The position numbers and the translations under genes are program-made. Of a stretch of DNA of 64,000 bases, positions 21,115 to 33,009 are shown in pieces. The stretch covers positions 6,331,501 to 6,395,500 of the forward strand of contig NC_084936.1 of NCBI RefSeq assembly GCF_958298935.1, given 5' to 3'. Under the pieces are notes generated by a model. That model searched no databases, was not told the DNA's origin, and saw only the letters and a program-made list of their open reading frames with translations. The stretch is from Phragmites australis. Its lineage: Eukaryota; Streptophyta; Magnoliopsida; Poales; Poaceae. Position 1 is the first letter of the stretch; each line of letters opens with the position of its first letter.

Positions 21115-22048
21115 TATTGGGGGGAAAATAAATCAGCCTGAGGATAATGGTTGAAGATTACAATCCAAGTCCCTCTGGAGCCCTAATCTCCGGACCCTCA
21201 GTTAAAGGCTTGGCCTCCAAAGTCATCAGATCCCTTCACGGTACCTCTTCGTATCTGTGAAGCCTTCCCTTGGCTTAGCTGGCTCGGTCTCCCGAAGGCT
21301 CAGCCTCCCAAAAACTTGACCTCTCGAAGCCTCGGTTCCCCAAAGCTTCGGCCTCCCGAAGCCCCAGCCTTCCGGAGTCCTGCTTCCCAAAGCTTTCACC
21401 TCCCGGTTCCATGCCTCCTGAGGCCCCCGCCTCGGGTTGCTCAGGCCACCATCTCGAAGGCTACAAGGTGAGTCAGCAGGCCTTAGGAAAGATCTACCGG
21501 AAGGGGAGTACCAGTCATGCTTTACCTGCAAGGAAGTGATCGGTATTAAAAGCCTAGGCTGATGGACGCCGCTTTGACACTCCAGCGTAATGGAGGCTAT
21601 CCTGACACCCCTGACAGTGCGGCGCCGGGCCGCAATTGGCGATCAGCTCGCCGCACTCCAGGGGGCAGGCACCACGATAGTTACCACGGTGGATATTTAT
21701 CTCCACCGATAGGGTAGAAAGTAATTATCCAGGATAAGGCCCAGTAATTCGGTCAGATCCCAGATATTTGTACATTATGATAACTTGTATGCCAAGCTAC
21801 TGACGACCCTATAAATAGGGGGCCATGGTCATCTGGGCAGAGGAGGACGAGCAAGATAGCGAAAAAGACACAGAGGTGAAAATACATCAAGTCACGCTAT
21901 GATACTACTCCCAGAGCGATCTATTTTCTCTACCATCAATACATTCGTGGTGTTCCTCCTCTTAAACTTCGTTTCCAAGCTTGAGTCTCCTCCTTAGAAG
22001 AAACTCTCGCTGTACTTGCTGGGGGCAAGACGAACTCTTGCTCCAACA
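21115..22048 (+). repeat. 3' LTR
   Basis: 934 bp, beginning tattgggggg (TG mutated to TA) and ending ctccaaca. It is homologous to 14328-15108 and, over its full length, to 34263-35136. ctataaatag lies near 21809. It is followed directly by the target duplication tctgc. Confidence 0.8.
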
Positions 22049-22053
22049 TCTGC

Positions 22054-23400
22054 CCTGACAAGTTACGAAGTGCTGGCAGATCATTGATGGTGATAAACAA
22101 CATGGCATGTAGTGTGAAGTATTCTTGCAGTACTGAACCCAAACCTCAATGCATTCAGACCAGAGTGCTTTAAGATCATCCACCAAAGACCTGAGGTACA
22201 CATCGATGTTGTTGCTAGGTTACCTCGGACCAGGAATTAAGGTCGACAACATAATGTATTTTTGCTTTTTACAAAGCCAAGATGGAAGGTTGTAGATAGA
22301 CAGTACAATAGGCCAGGTGCTATATGAGGTACTCATGTTACCGAATAGATTCATGCCATCTGTGCTCATAGCAAACCTAATATTTCTTAAATCTTCAGCG
22401 AACCACCCAATGTGGAATCAATGGTTCACCACTGAGCTGAATCTGCGGGGTGCCATATCATTGCATTGTTCTTACGACCCTCCTTATGCCACCGCAGCAA
22501 TTGGGACTCCTTTTTGTTCTGGAACAAACTCTTCAAACGAGGAATTATAGGGAAATATCACATCACCTTTCTAGGAGTCCCTTTTCTCTTGTTGCCTTCC
22601 TCTACGTCACCACTGTCATTTCTATGCTTATATCAATGGGTTTCACAAATAGGACATTGATCCAGGTCTGCATACTCTCCACGAAACAAGACACAATCCT
22701 CCTTACATGCATGCATTTTTCTACCTCCAATCCCAAAGGACAAACCATCTTCTTTGCGTCGTAGACGGTCTTGGGCACCTTGTTCCCCTCTGGTAGCATG
22801 TCCTTTAGCAGATGAAACAATGCTTTGAAACTCCTATCAGAAGCGTAAGCACCGCAAACAACAGCGTGTATTTCTCCTTACAGCCAGGATAAAATGATGT
22901 CTTCGAGTCTTGCACCAGTTCCTAGAATTTGGTAAACTCACAATCACTATACTCGTCGTGCCTCTCAACATCACGCACCATTTGGTCCACATTCTCCACG
23001 TAGCTATCATTGAATCCTAATATGTATGCGTCCCTGAGATAATCATCCATATCACTGGTTGGCAGGAGTCCTTGATCCATACAGCCGTCTGGTAGGACCT
23101 GATCCATTTCCTCTTAGTTAAGGCCTTCCTCGCCATGTTTGTTCCAAACGTGATATCTCTCTTTGAATCCACACCTTAACAAGTGATCATACACACTGTC
23201 AGGTTTTGGGAACTTCTTCTCATTCTTGCAATCACAACATGGACACCAAATTGCTTTTTTACCCCGACCTTCCATATCCGCCACCGCGACAATCAAGAAA
23301 GACTTCACCCCGCTTATGTACTCGTTACAAGTACAGCAATCAAGGTACATCCAACTTCGGTCCACAATCTACAAATTGAAAAAATATTAATTCTAAATAG
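22054..23400 (-). pseudogene. CACTA tnp2 transposase, 5' part of the interrupted copy
   Basis: From ATG 23365 on the minus strand: MDRSWMYLDCCTCNEYISGV, a Transposase-associated (PF13963-type) start, with CPCCDC and VYDHLLRCGFKERYHVWNKHG. Then comes the tnp2 core with ALFHLLKDMLPEGNKVPKTV, CPICETH-region equivalents, and STDGMN and IYNLPSWL equivalents. At 22201-22060 it reads MYLRSLVDDLKALWSECIEV. Frameshifts and stops occur, and it is split from its continuation (14271-13930) by the LTR element. Compared with the copy at 50690-52410 it also has a small deletion near 22830. Confidence 0.7.
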
Positions 23401-23526
23401 AAACGACAGAGAAGATAGAATAAGTATAAAAATTATAACTTAATTTAACTAAATTAAGTGTGTACGTGTGTTCAAGTGATATTCAAGAGAACAATTAATA
23501 TCCAAATATGATGCATGTTATCTATA

Positions 23527-23794
23527 GTGAAGGATCCTAGCTAACTTCAATAGGCAAAGATAGGTCCTAATCCCATTCGAGGATATGTGGCACGAGTATG
23601 TTTCCATGCTCTTGTACGATTCTGGAGAAAATTTCGGTAGCACCTTTCCGCTGTTCTCCAAATACACGTATTGACAATGATCCTAGAGGGTGTGTATCTG
23701 GAGAACAACAGGAAGACGCCACCAAAATTCTCTCTAGAACCAGATAAGAGCACAGAAACGTACTACTCGGGCCACATATCCTCAAACTATTGCC
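23527..23794. repeat. Conserved CACTA leader/subterminal segment, copy 2 of 3
   Basis: Same segment as 2830-3130 and 52565-52830. Here the CACTA homology stops abruptly at about 23794 and DNA of the R2 upstream block begins, so this is a recombination or deletion breakpoint. Confidence 0.65.
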
Positions 23795-24649
23795 GTAATA
23801 CGATGCAACTTCATACCTTGTTGGGTATGAAGGCAGTGGACATATGCATTGCGCTGCATACATTTGCATTGTATTTGTAATCATTGAAGATCATTCATGT
23901 GGAAGTATTATATATTGAAGATCCATCATGGGAGTTATTATGAGAAGTGGTGCTTCTTAGAAGTTCATAAGTAATGTGATAACTTGTGGATTTGAAGAGA
24001 ACATGAAGTTATATGTGGATTTCCATTACATAGCATTCACATGCACCATATTGCATCGTAGAAGCTTTTACATTGATTTTTGGTTGTGATGGATCACATA
24101 AAAGTAATTAAAGTAATACTATTACTTGTAGATGATATGTGGCTATAAATGGATGATCTTAATGGAGTTTACATACATTGTTCCATGTGATTTCAATTTT
24201 ATCCACGATGTCTTTGCTGGAGTTATCCTCATGCCCTACTTATTAAGTATTTGAAGTTTCGATTTTGTTTATGTTGTTCATACCATGTTATATGTGATGA
24301 GTGGTACTTTTAGCATCTTATGTTGTAGTTGTTTTTTTTAAGGGTACGTTGTAGTTGTTTCACTATGATCACCTAATGCTTATATATTAAGAAGTGACTA
24401 TTTACTTTTATGTATAATGAATTTGCTAAAATACGATCATATCATGTATTATCTTTTATACATTGTTGAAATATTAAATTGATGTTTTTATAATTATGGT
24501 TTAAATAGCTTGTTAAAGTAGTTCACTTGATGAGATTTTCCAATCTCACCCTTGCATTTTCCCCCTGGTTGTTCTTGAAGCTAGCATGGAGGGAAGGATT
24601 TAGCAGCACGTCCTGCCCACTTTTATCATCACCATTACCTTTAGTTATG
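23795..24649. repeat. AT-rich block upstream of R2
   Basis: Collinear with 37920-38749 and 62260-63084 (landmark cttcataccttgttgggtat near the left end). No gene is seen. R1 lacks this block. Confidence 0.7.
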
Positions 24650-24889
24650 TGATGTAATAAAATATCAGAGGTTGAGGTTTTTTACACCTAGTTTAAAGTA
24701 AACTTAGTGATGTTAAACATATGGTTTAATTGCTTAATTTAACTTATTCATGGTCTTAATTGCTTCTATGTTGTTGCTTTCACATTGCTCTATTTTTCTA
24801 AATGTATGCTACAGAAATTTTATAGTTTGGCATTCTTGTAGTGTCGTTGGAATGCATCCTAGGGTTTTGTGGTTCCTAGGGTGTTACAG

Positions 24890-25395
24890 ACATGATCTCT
24901 GACGAGAAACCTGCATGTTGTCTTGTACGGCCTCAATAAATGCAAAGGCTTCAAAGGCTTCCCAACTCTATCAATCTTTGTGATGACAAAGCATCATGTC
25001 GGCAACTTGTTGGGACCTTTGCTATGCCTTCTCTATACTTGGGACGTGTGACAATCTGTACCATCAGTTGAAGTATGAACCTCGATCTGAGCCTTTAGAT
25101 CATTTGGGTGATCCAAGTTGAGGTGCTCACTCAGGTTTCCGCTGCTTCTTGGGCTCTCGTTTCTCGTTTGTTCCATGTTTGCACGCCCATCTCCATCCGA
25201 GGCTGCGCCCTGGTCCAAGGAAGGGCAATTTGCTTTTGGAGGTGCTATTCCTACATACAAATTAATTTCCATATGATGGACCTCTTCATTATAGAAAAAC
25301 ATACATTTATGAAAACTAAGACCAATGATTGACACCACAATGTCCACAGGTAGTTTCACTTGATATATATATGTCATTGTGTTAAATGTGAACAT
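24890..25395 (-). pseudogene. CACTA ORF1 N-terminal fragment (R2)
   Basis: The minus strand reads INLYVGIAPPKANCPSLDQG, then a Ser/Glu-rich stretch, a stop, and KGPNKLPT, CFVITKIDRVGKPL and CRFLVRDHV. It is the best-preserved copy of this fragment: 25395-25033 is open for 120 codons. Confidence 0.5.
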
Positions 25396-25599
25396 AAATT
25401 ACAAATATGAAACCAAGCGTTTTCTTTTTCTATTATGACTTGTAAAAAAAAGCATCACATTTGAAGACAATTTTGATGTATCACTTACAATAGATCTCTA
25501 AAAGATAGTTATGTTATGTATTGTTAATGCACATATTTTCAAATTAGGATTTTTTTAGACTACATATTTTTACACATCTTGCCATGCAAACGCAGGATA

Positions 25600-26100
25600 G
25601 CTAGGCCGAAGCCCACAAAGAGAAGAGGTTGAACAAGGAATCACTGGAGCACCGGGGCGATGAAGCATCGAGGCGGCGGGGCGGCGGGGCACTAGGAGAG
25701 TGTCGGAGCACCAAAGCGGCGGTCATCGAGTTATCGGGGCAGCGGAGACCTGGGACAGCAGGCGTCGGGGCGGCGGTTGTTAACATTGAGGCACCATGGT
25801 GGCATCAGGGCATCGGGGCGAGCGTCGGGGTGGCCGTCGGAGTTTGAAATTTTGGGTGTTGTCAAGGCATCGGGGCGGCGTTGCATCAGGGTGGCGGGCG
25901 TTGGGGCACTGAGGCAACGGTCATCAACATCAGGGCACCAAGGTGGCGTCGAGGTAATGGGGCGAGTGTTGGGGCAGCGGTCGGAGTTGAAAATTTTGGG
26001 TGTTGCGGCTATGGGTAGAGGGCACCGAATTTGTACTCTAAAGTATCACTGCCGGTTGTAGTACCGATCTGGTAGTTCTAAACTACATCCGACAGTGATA
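25600..26100. repeat. GC-rich caccggggc repeats and subterminal-like repeats (R2)
   Basis: Equivalent of 4920-5345. The array part is longer than in R1 (to about 26000). The inverted subterminal-like words are reduced to one set at 26047-26100. Confidence 0.45.
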
Positions 26101-26329
26101 TTTAGAAGTATTTTTAAGCTTATTCATGTAGTTTATTAAATCATAGTATTTACATTAAAACATGCTCTTAGTATTTTGTATAGTATTTTTACAGTATTAA
26201 TATAACTTATTAAAATTGTATTTGCATTAAAGCATATCTATCCTTAATTATTAATTAATACGATACAACATGTCATTAATTAATACAAATTAAAGCAAAT
26301 CCTTAATGAATACATCAAAGCTTTTTTCA

Positions 26330-27590
26330 GTTAATGATTAGACCTTTGTTATGATCACGATGTATGTAAGTAGCTTACTTAGTGTCTTCTATTTGACTTA
26401 GGTTGATGTTCTCTCCAAAAGAAGTGAGGTTGTCGAATTTATTGGAGTCTTCCTCGTCGATGACATTTTCAACTCTGACAGTCATTTTTTTCCTTGAAAA
26501 CCCGCGTGGCACTTCTTTGTACGCTAGGTCCTTTACATAGAAGACTTGTGTAACATCATTGGCAAGTACAAATGGTTCTTCTCAGAACCGATGAGTTTGA
26601 GATCCACGGTAGTCATACTGTACTTGTTGATGTTCACTCCTCCTAGGAGTCTGACCCATTGGCATCAAAAAAGAGGGACATTCGACGGTCCATACTAGAG
26701 CTCCAAAATCTCCTTCATAAATTCATAGTAGGTCTCCCAATTGCCATTACTATCGTAGGCATTGATACGTACACCGCTATTTTGGTTAGCACTCTTGTCA
26801 TACTGTGCTCTCGTATAAAATGTATATCCATTGATGTCATATCTTGGTATGTTAGAATTGTGGTTGACGGTCCATGAGCAAATAGTTTTAACTAGGCATC
26901 CTCTGTATCCATCCCCATCCTGTGTCTACATAACCAATCGCCAAAATGATCTCTATGCTCTCTCGTGATTCAATCATATGACTTTGTTGGGTTTTTGGCA
27001 CGTAGCATGTTCACATGCATATTGACATATGAGCCCACTATAACCTATTGTTGCAGAATTACGAAATGAGCTTGAGCGAAAGAAACGCGGTCAGTTGAGC
27101 GAGATATATGCACACCAACCGGTATGAGATTCATGTAGTTGACGTAGAACTCAACGACCTTCTCAGTTTCCCACCATGTGGCAATGCAACCTTACGGCCG
27201 ACCTTAGTTACGAATATATTTCTTTAGAACCTCCATCAATCTCTTGAAAGGGTACATCTGATGAATAAACACGGGGCTAAGGATCTTTATCTCTCTTACG
27301 ATGTGAACAACGAGATGGATCGTGATATCAAAAAAAGATGGAAGGAAACACATCTCAAGCCAGCATAGAGTATGAACCATGTCATCCTACAACTTTTCTA
27401 GTTTTAACGGATCGATGACCTTCTGTGAGATCATGTTGAAGAATGAACACAAGTTTATCATCGGGTCTCAGACTTTCTCTGGCAGAATGCCTTTTATTGC
27501 AATTGCAAGCAATTGTATCATCATCATGTGGCATAATCCCTGTCCACAAAATCCTTGTCCAGAATTGATATGCATGCACTAAAGGACAAT
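26330..27590 (-). pseudogene. CACTA tnp2 C-terminal fragment (R2)
   Basis: Same DUF4218/DUF4216-type fragment as 5580-6800, with independent stops and frame changes and a deletion of about 50 bp near 27090. Confidence 0.6.
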
Positions 27591-27599
27591 CAAAGTTAT

Positions 27600-27836
27600 T
27601 AGGAGAACATGTATTGTACCTATGATCAATTACTTTTTTCCACAGTTATTATCATCTAAACTATATATCTTCAACCAAAAATTTAAAAGACATATATTAA
27701 GATCTTGCAAATTGGGAACACCCAGTCCCCCACACTCTTTTTTCATGCAAACACTATCCCAACATGCTGAATGATAAACAAGTGGCTTAGAGCCTAAGCT
27801 ATCTTTCATCTTTTCCCCCCTTCCTTTCGCATACAA
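27600..27836 (-). pseudogene. LINE reverse-transcriptase 3' fragment (R2)
   Basis: An open minus frame reads CGGLGVPNLQDLNICLLNFW and LKIYSLDD after a short charged leader. It matches the post-RT region of plant LINEs. It is shorter than the R1 and R3 copies on its upstream side. Confidence 0.5.
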
Positions 27837-28432
27837 ATACCAATAAGAGATTTTAGTTTAGTCATCAGTACAATAGATATGTTATCACATAAAACGTGAT
27901 TAGTTATGACTTATTTATATATTTGTACTTCATCCGTGTGAGACATATTTGTTCTTGGCCTAAACAGCATTTTCTGCATATAGATGCTTGTAGCAGGTAA
28001 TTAAGGAAGTGTTATGAACAAGTCAAGAGTTATTGCTCTGCGTACCGGAAACAGTCTTCCTTCGTCAACACAAGTAAAGCGTGTGTTATAGCTATAGCCT
28101 TGTACCACGTCTCCCCATATGCATGCATTATTTGCAGTGGGTTCGTGCAAGTAATCACTGCACTCGGAACAAAATGGTGACCAAGTAAATGTCAGAAACC
28201 TTTTTTTTTTTACACAAGGGATTAGTGTCAACAACAGTATGACCAAGTAAATGAGTTAGTAGAGTGCAAAGACTTTAGAAGGAAGCTTTGAAAAGTTGAA
28301 GAAGTTAACTCTGTTGTTTCATCAGCACATATACAAGCACGACTTTTCTGTTGTCCATGAGACCATTTCCATCCATTGATATGATCTACATGACTTGTTC
28401 TGTTGTCATGAGTTCACACTGCCGCGTGCGGC

Positions 28433-28439
28433 TATATAA
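28433..28439 (+). promoter_or_regulatory. TATA box of GLP gene 2
   Basis: tatataa in ggctatataagcacg, 114 bp upstream of the ATG at 28553. The leader is about 30 bp longer than in gene 1 (extra cagctagctctactacagag). Confidence 0.7.
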
Positions 28440-28552
28440 GCACGTCTCTGGCCTCCATCGTCAAAGCATCAACGAGCTTAGCACAAGCAGCTAGCTCTAC
28501 TACAGAGAGGGCACAAATATACAGCAGACAGCAGAAAGCCAGATTGAATACA

Positions 28553-29416
28553 ATGGCCTCCTCCTCCTGCTTCCTTCTCGCTGCTCTTCTTGCATTGGTC
28601 GCTTCTCAGGCCATTGCTTCTGATCCTAGCCCTCTCCAAGACTTCTGCGTCGCCGACAAGCACTCGCCCGGTATGTTTTCATTTTATTTCATCCATGCTC
28701 TGATGTTCTCTTGTATCAGATCAATGAACACATCTCAAATATGTGATCTCACACATGTACTTAGTATTGTTTTAATCGTTTATTACAGACAGTTATATGT
28801 GTCGCTTTCTGGTCTTTCCGTGTGTATCTTACTTAATTTTTATATGCATGCAGTGCGGGTGAACGGATTTGTTTGCAAGGACCCTATGACTGTGAATGCG
28901 GACGACTTCTTCAAGGCAGCCATGCTTGACAAGCCTAGGAACACCATGATGAGCAAGGTGGGGTCCAATGTCACTTTGATAAACGTCATGCAGATCCCTG
29001 GGCTTAACACCCTAGGCATCTCACTGGCACGTATCGACTATGCCCCCTTAGGTGAGAACCCACCGCACACCCATCCACGTGCCACTGAGATCCTCACAGT
29101 GCTCGAGGGCACCCTCTACGTCGGTTTCGTCACGTCTAACCCAGACAACAAGCTATTTGCCAAGGTGCTCAACAAAGGTGATGTGTTTGTATTCCCCCAA
29201 GGGCTGATCCACTTCCAGTTCAACCCAATCTACAACAAGCCAGCAGTTGCCATCGCCGCGCTCAGCAGCCAAAACCCAGGGGTAATTACAATTGCCAATG
29301 CGGTCTTTGGATCGAAGCCACCGATCTCAGATGATGTTTTGGCAAAGGCATTTCAAGTGGAGAAGGGGACAATTGATTGGCTTCAAGCTCAATTCTGGGA
29401 GAACAACCACTATTAA
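28553..29416 (+). CDS. GLP: Germin-like protein 2 (two exons)
   Basis: 226-aa secreted cupin. Exon 1 is 28553-28670, the phase-1 intron 28671-28853, exon 2 28854-29416. The in-frame upstream TTG is not used as a start here because the ATG context matches the paralogs. Signal peptide residues 1-22. Cys32 and Cys47 form the N-terminal pair. Asn78 starts an NVT glycosylation sequon. Metal ligands are His111, His113, Glu118 and His159. Apart from the extra Ser near the start it differs from protein 1 at three positions (Ala17, Thr52, Asn78). It differs from protein 3 only at residue 146 (Asn here, Lys there). The polyadenylation-like hexamer is AATAAT (29513), where genes 1 and 3 have AATAAA. Function as for other GLP8-type proteins, inferred. 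Confidence 0.95.
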   Translation: MASSSCFLLAALLALVASQAIASDPSPLQDFCVADKHSPGMFSFYFIHALMFSCIRSMNTSQICDLTHVLSIVLIVYYRQLYVSLSGLSVCILLNFYMHAVRVNGFVCKDPMTVNADDFFKAAMLDKPRNTMMSKVGSNVTLINVMQIPGLNTLGISLARIDYAPLGENPPHTHPRATEILTVLEGTLYVGFVTSNPDNKLFAKVLNKGDVFVFPQGLIHFQFNPIYNKPAVAIAALSSQNPGVITIANAVFGSKPPISDDVLAKAFQVEKGTIDWLQAQFWENNHY

Positions 29417-29979
29417 ATAAGTCAAGCACGTGTTCATTGTATGGGAAGATTTCTTATATGCACTTTGCAGACAAACAACATGTGTTTTTAGTTTTGGTGC
29501 TACAACTGATAAAATAATGTCACTGTAATTGCACGTCCCATTAGGACTGGTTTTGTGAACCGAGGTCTTCTTTTCTTCTTTTGGGAACATGTTGGGACAG
29601 GTGAACTGAGGTCATAATCTGCTACTATGGCATGCTTTGTTCTTGTATAATGGAAAGAATACATCGTTACGAAATATATGCATCATGTGACAGTATATAG
29701 TATTTCTAGATCCGGATTTACAAATGAATATACGCATGATGTGGCCCAAATTTCCAGTTATTTATTTGTTGTGGTTGCCTACAAGGAGTGTATTGATCCT
29801 AGGCCGGTGTGATTCCTTTTTCTTTGACCTGGGCATGTTGTGTTGTCTAGGGGTGTTTGGGTCCTCGGGCAAGGCTTACCTCGTCTAGCTGAGAAAGACA
29901 ACTCAGGTACAACACAAACAACATCATCCTGTTAACATATTGAAAAGTAGGTGTACAAAATTAGTCAACCTGTTAGCAT
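29417..29979. other. 3' flank of GLP gene 2
   Basis: 3' UTR and shared non-coding DNA, collinear with 8755-9294 and 43598-44080. No gene is seen. Confidence 0.5.
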
Positions 29980-31690
29980 ATTGAACAAAACCACATCTTT
30001 TGCCAACAGGGATCTTAACATGGACCACTTCCCCATAAGGGGTGAAAACTTGTTTCAACATATCTTTAGTGACATTTTGGTCAAGGCCACCAACAAAAAT
30101 CTGTGCTCAACAACAAAGACAGGTTATCAATAGCTAGATAAGAATAGTTGCTTGAACACAAGAAAGTAGCACAAAGACCGCACGGTGGTGATCATTGTCA
30201 GACTGAACTCCCTGAGCACTTGGTACTCTAAATAAAACACAAATAAAAAAGGCATAATGTAAGTTTACTGAACATTGAAAAAAAGATGTCTCATCATGCA
30301 CATTATGAACTTCCACAGCTGTAAAAATATGTTCGGTTCAATGCATTAATGCATATGCAGATATTCCATGCCATATTGTATTCACAAAAGAGCATTTTTC
30401 GGGCAATCTGATTCACAATAACTAGCTCTCGGAATATAAACAACCACAGTACCAAGCACAAAGAATCACAACAAGCTGATGAAAAATATGTGCGGATAAT
30501 ATTGTACTCCTAATTAAATCAAACACCCACCAAACTCTATCTCCTAATCTAAATCAAATCCAACTGCTACCAAACTTATCTCCTAATTAATTGGCAAGCC
30601 TGGATCTCATGCCATAACATCTACTAAACTCATGCTACAATACCGCCGGAAATATAGTTCAACATGAATAGTATTTCCAGCACATTACATGGATTATGGG
30701 AGGAAGGAAATGAGAGGCAAAGGTTAATAACCTTGAGTAATTGATTTCATAAAAGATACCGAAGGAAATAACTGGATTGTAGTAGGAAGGGAGAAAACTA
30801 AGAAATAAAGTAGATGCCAAAAGAATCGAGATCAAATTTATGACATAAACAATTAGCATTGACCTAGCAGAGGCCACGCATTACACAAGCCATGAATTGC
30901 AGCTCAAGTCAGTTCCAAGACTCCTATATCAAGAGCCTGTTGGTATCCTGCTTCCAGACAACAGGAGTTTCATGAGTATTTCAGAATCCTAATGTATCAA
31001 TTATCAGAATTCACGAACAAAAATGCTATAGAGCTGCTGACTTGTTCAAGGACTGCAACCAAGTTTCAATACATTTGGAACAAGTAGAGAAAACAAAACC
31101 ACAGAAAACTAATCAAAGTAGCAAATGACAACAAACACAACAACTATGTAACAAAATAGACATATGAAATAAGCTAGAAGTAAAATGCAATAAAATACAG
31201 CTAAAACAAGGTAAATTGAACTGGCATTCAGTTATTCCTCACCTTTATCTTTAACTCCAGTAGCTTTCTTATTTGCAGCACGTCCAATACACATAGGTCT
31301 TGAAGAACATAGCATCCCATTCATTTCAATCATTGCACGAGCTTGCTCATTAGGATCACCAAATTTCACAAAGCCATAACCCTTTGAGCGCATTGTCAGT
31401 TTGTTTGTTACAACTTTTGCACCCTTCACAGAAAGGTAATGTACCCTGAAGGTCTCTTGTAATATGCAGTCTGTAACTTCAGCAGCCAAGTCACCAACAA
31501 ATATTGTATAATCAGGGGAGTATCACATTTTTCACCAGCAGAGACTCAATTCAATTGGAATGGCAACTCAACATTTGGCATCATTGTCCCACTTTATGTC
31601 TGAAGAACTCTTTCAGCAGCAGCACGGCTTACAAATTTAATAAAACCATAATCTTGAAGTTGTCCAGCACACTTGTCACGAATTAGCTTC
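29980..31690 (-). pseudogene. RBP45/47-like RNA-binding protein gene fragment (R2)
   Basis: Minus strand. 31690-31520 reads the end of RRM1 (DKCAGQLQDYGFIKFVSRAA) with a stop and frameshift. 31489-31232 is RRM2 with RNP1-like KGYGFVKF and CSSRPMCIGRAANKKATG. 30110-29980 is RRM3 with IFVGGLDQNVTKDMLKQVF and RCGFVQY. The gaps look like introns. The RRM order and linkers match plant RBP45/RBP47 (UBP1-related) poly(U)/poly(A)-binding proteins. The N-terminal part and the Gln-rich C-terminus are absent. RRM2 and RRM3 themselves are open, but RRM1 is broken, so this is a gene fragment carried along by the duplication. Confidence 0.75.
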
Positions 31691-31870
31691 ACTGTGAGAT
31701 CATGTGATGAAAAATTAGTTTGATTGATGAAATTGGCGGAGCAAAGTGATTTAGCATAATGACATTCAGTTGATGTTTATGAGATGCTAAGATATGCTTG
31801 GATAGCATATTTGGTTTGATGCGTTATCATTAGACGTGCCTCCACTTCCTCCAAAGGGCGCTAGGCAAAG
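31691..31870. other. Junction between RBP fragment and gypsy-type element
   Basis: AT-rich. Similarity to the R3 copy ends near 31690, and gypsy-type GC-rich DNA begins near 31850. No target duplication was found, so the element is truncated or rearranged on this side. Confidence 0.35.
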
Positions 31871-31872
31871 GA

Positions 31873-32785
31873 TCACTCGACCTGTCCACTCTGGAGAAGA
31901 GAGGAGGCCACAACGAAGGCCCTTGACGCCTCCGGACGTAGTGTGAAGTCATCCAAAGTCAATACCCCAAAGCTGAGGCCCCCCTCGGCCATTGCGGAGG
32001 GAGCCCCGGCGGAGGGCAAAGTGCTCCCAGCAATGGTCGCCCGGGCCAAGTCACCAGCCGGCTCAGGGCTCCACGGAGACGAGGTCACGTCCCCCAAGGC
32101 GGCCTTCGAGGACACCTCTAGAGAAGTCCTCGACCCCTGCCGGAGCTCCCCAGCCTCCGAAGGGGGAGTCGAATTCGCATACACCGTGGCAGTCGCTGCG
32201 AAATACCATGAAACACAAGGTCAAGATCCTGGTGCACTACCCAAATAGAATATACCTAACGAATCAATGACACGTCACCAAGTCCCCTAAACCCTCTCAT
32301 AGAAGGGCCCGTGACATCATCAACGTCTGAATCGGCGAATCCAAAATTGTACTCCATGGAGGCCACGCCTCCTCTCTAGCTCTAGCCATGACTAGCAATG
32401 TCCGGAGAGGCCAGGCCCTTCCTCTAGTCACCACCGCCGAGCTGACCCTCACCTCTGGGTAGGTCGCCCATGCTCCTGACCCGCCTCTGACACTTCCTGC
32501 GGACCAGCGGCATCCCGGACGACTTCACCGGGCCCGGAGTGGCTTCGCACGGATTGCAGGAGTGGCACACGCTCGTTTCCAGGTAGCCTTAGGCTTCAGC
32601 GGATCCCGCCACGCTGGAGCCCCCACTTTGAGATAAAAGCAGATACGGTTGTACCGCCCCCAACTCCGTGTCAGAGCCACTTGCCGCTCCCACTCCGCGT
32701 GAGTAGGTGGGCCCAGGATCACCTTGGTAATCTCCGTCGTGCGCTCTAGCGGGAGACATCTCTCTAAAAGAAAAATGCAGCTCAC
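31873..32785 (-). pseudogene. C-terminal pieces of the antisense gypsy-type ORF
   Basis: Minus-strand pieces 32785-32525 (MSCIFLLERCLPLERTTEI, basic end) and 32184-31873 (Ala/Ser-rich, ending FGVLTLDDFTLRPEASRAFV) lie downstream of the PF04195-like part. They probably belong to the same long protein in shifted frames. Assignment is by position and composition only. Confidence 0.35.
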
Positions 32786-33009
32786 ATCTGCAAATCAAAA
32801 ACCAGACAACAAAGAGGACTCAACAAAGCTGACGGGAGGCCCGGAGTACACCCTCGGCCACTCTTCGGCACCTTGCTCGAAGGTGTAGTCCCAGCTCATC
32901 TGAAGGGGCAGAATGCGCAACATGGTGAACTCCTTCATGAGATCACGCATGCTCATCCTTTCAGCCACCCTCCGGAGAAGGGCCAATTGCGAAGCAAACT
33001 GGTCGTCCG

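Larger units (their letters stand above)
14328..22048 (+). mobile_element. Gypsy-type non-autonomous LTR retrotransposon nested in CACTA tnp2
   Basis: 7.7 kb bounded by related LTRs (14328-15108 and 21115-22048) and a 5-bp target duplication. The paralogous empty site lies at about 51041. The interior holds a gag-like ORF with a zinc-knuckle-like motif on the plus strand, then mainly tandem repeats (108-bp, about 30-bp and longer units) and a GC-rich segment with antisense open frames. No protease, RT, RNase H or integrase domain is recognisable. It must have depended on enzymes of a related element. LTRs of the same family end at 35136. Confidence 0.8.
24650..30660. repeat. Segmental duplication unit R2 (contains GLP gene 2)
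   Basis: Collinear with R1 (3945-9960) and R3 (38750-44760), by eye closer to R3 in the GLP gene. The duplication continues through the RBP45/47 fragment to about 31690, as R3 does to about 46110. Confidence 0.85.

Noticed and set aside
24040..24640. Possible gene in the AT-rich block upstream of R2
   Set aside because: No long frame, and none of the three copies conserves an ORF.
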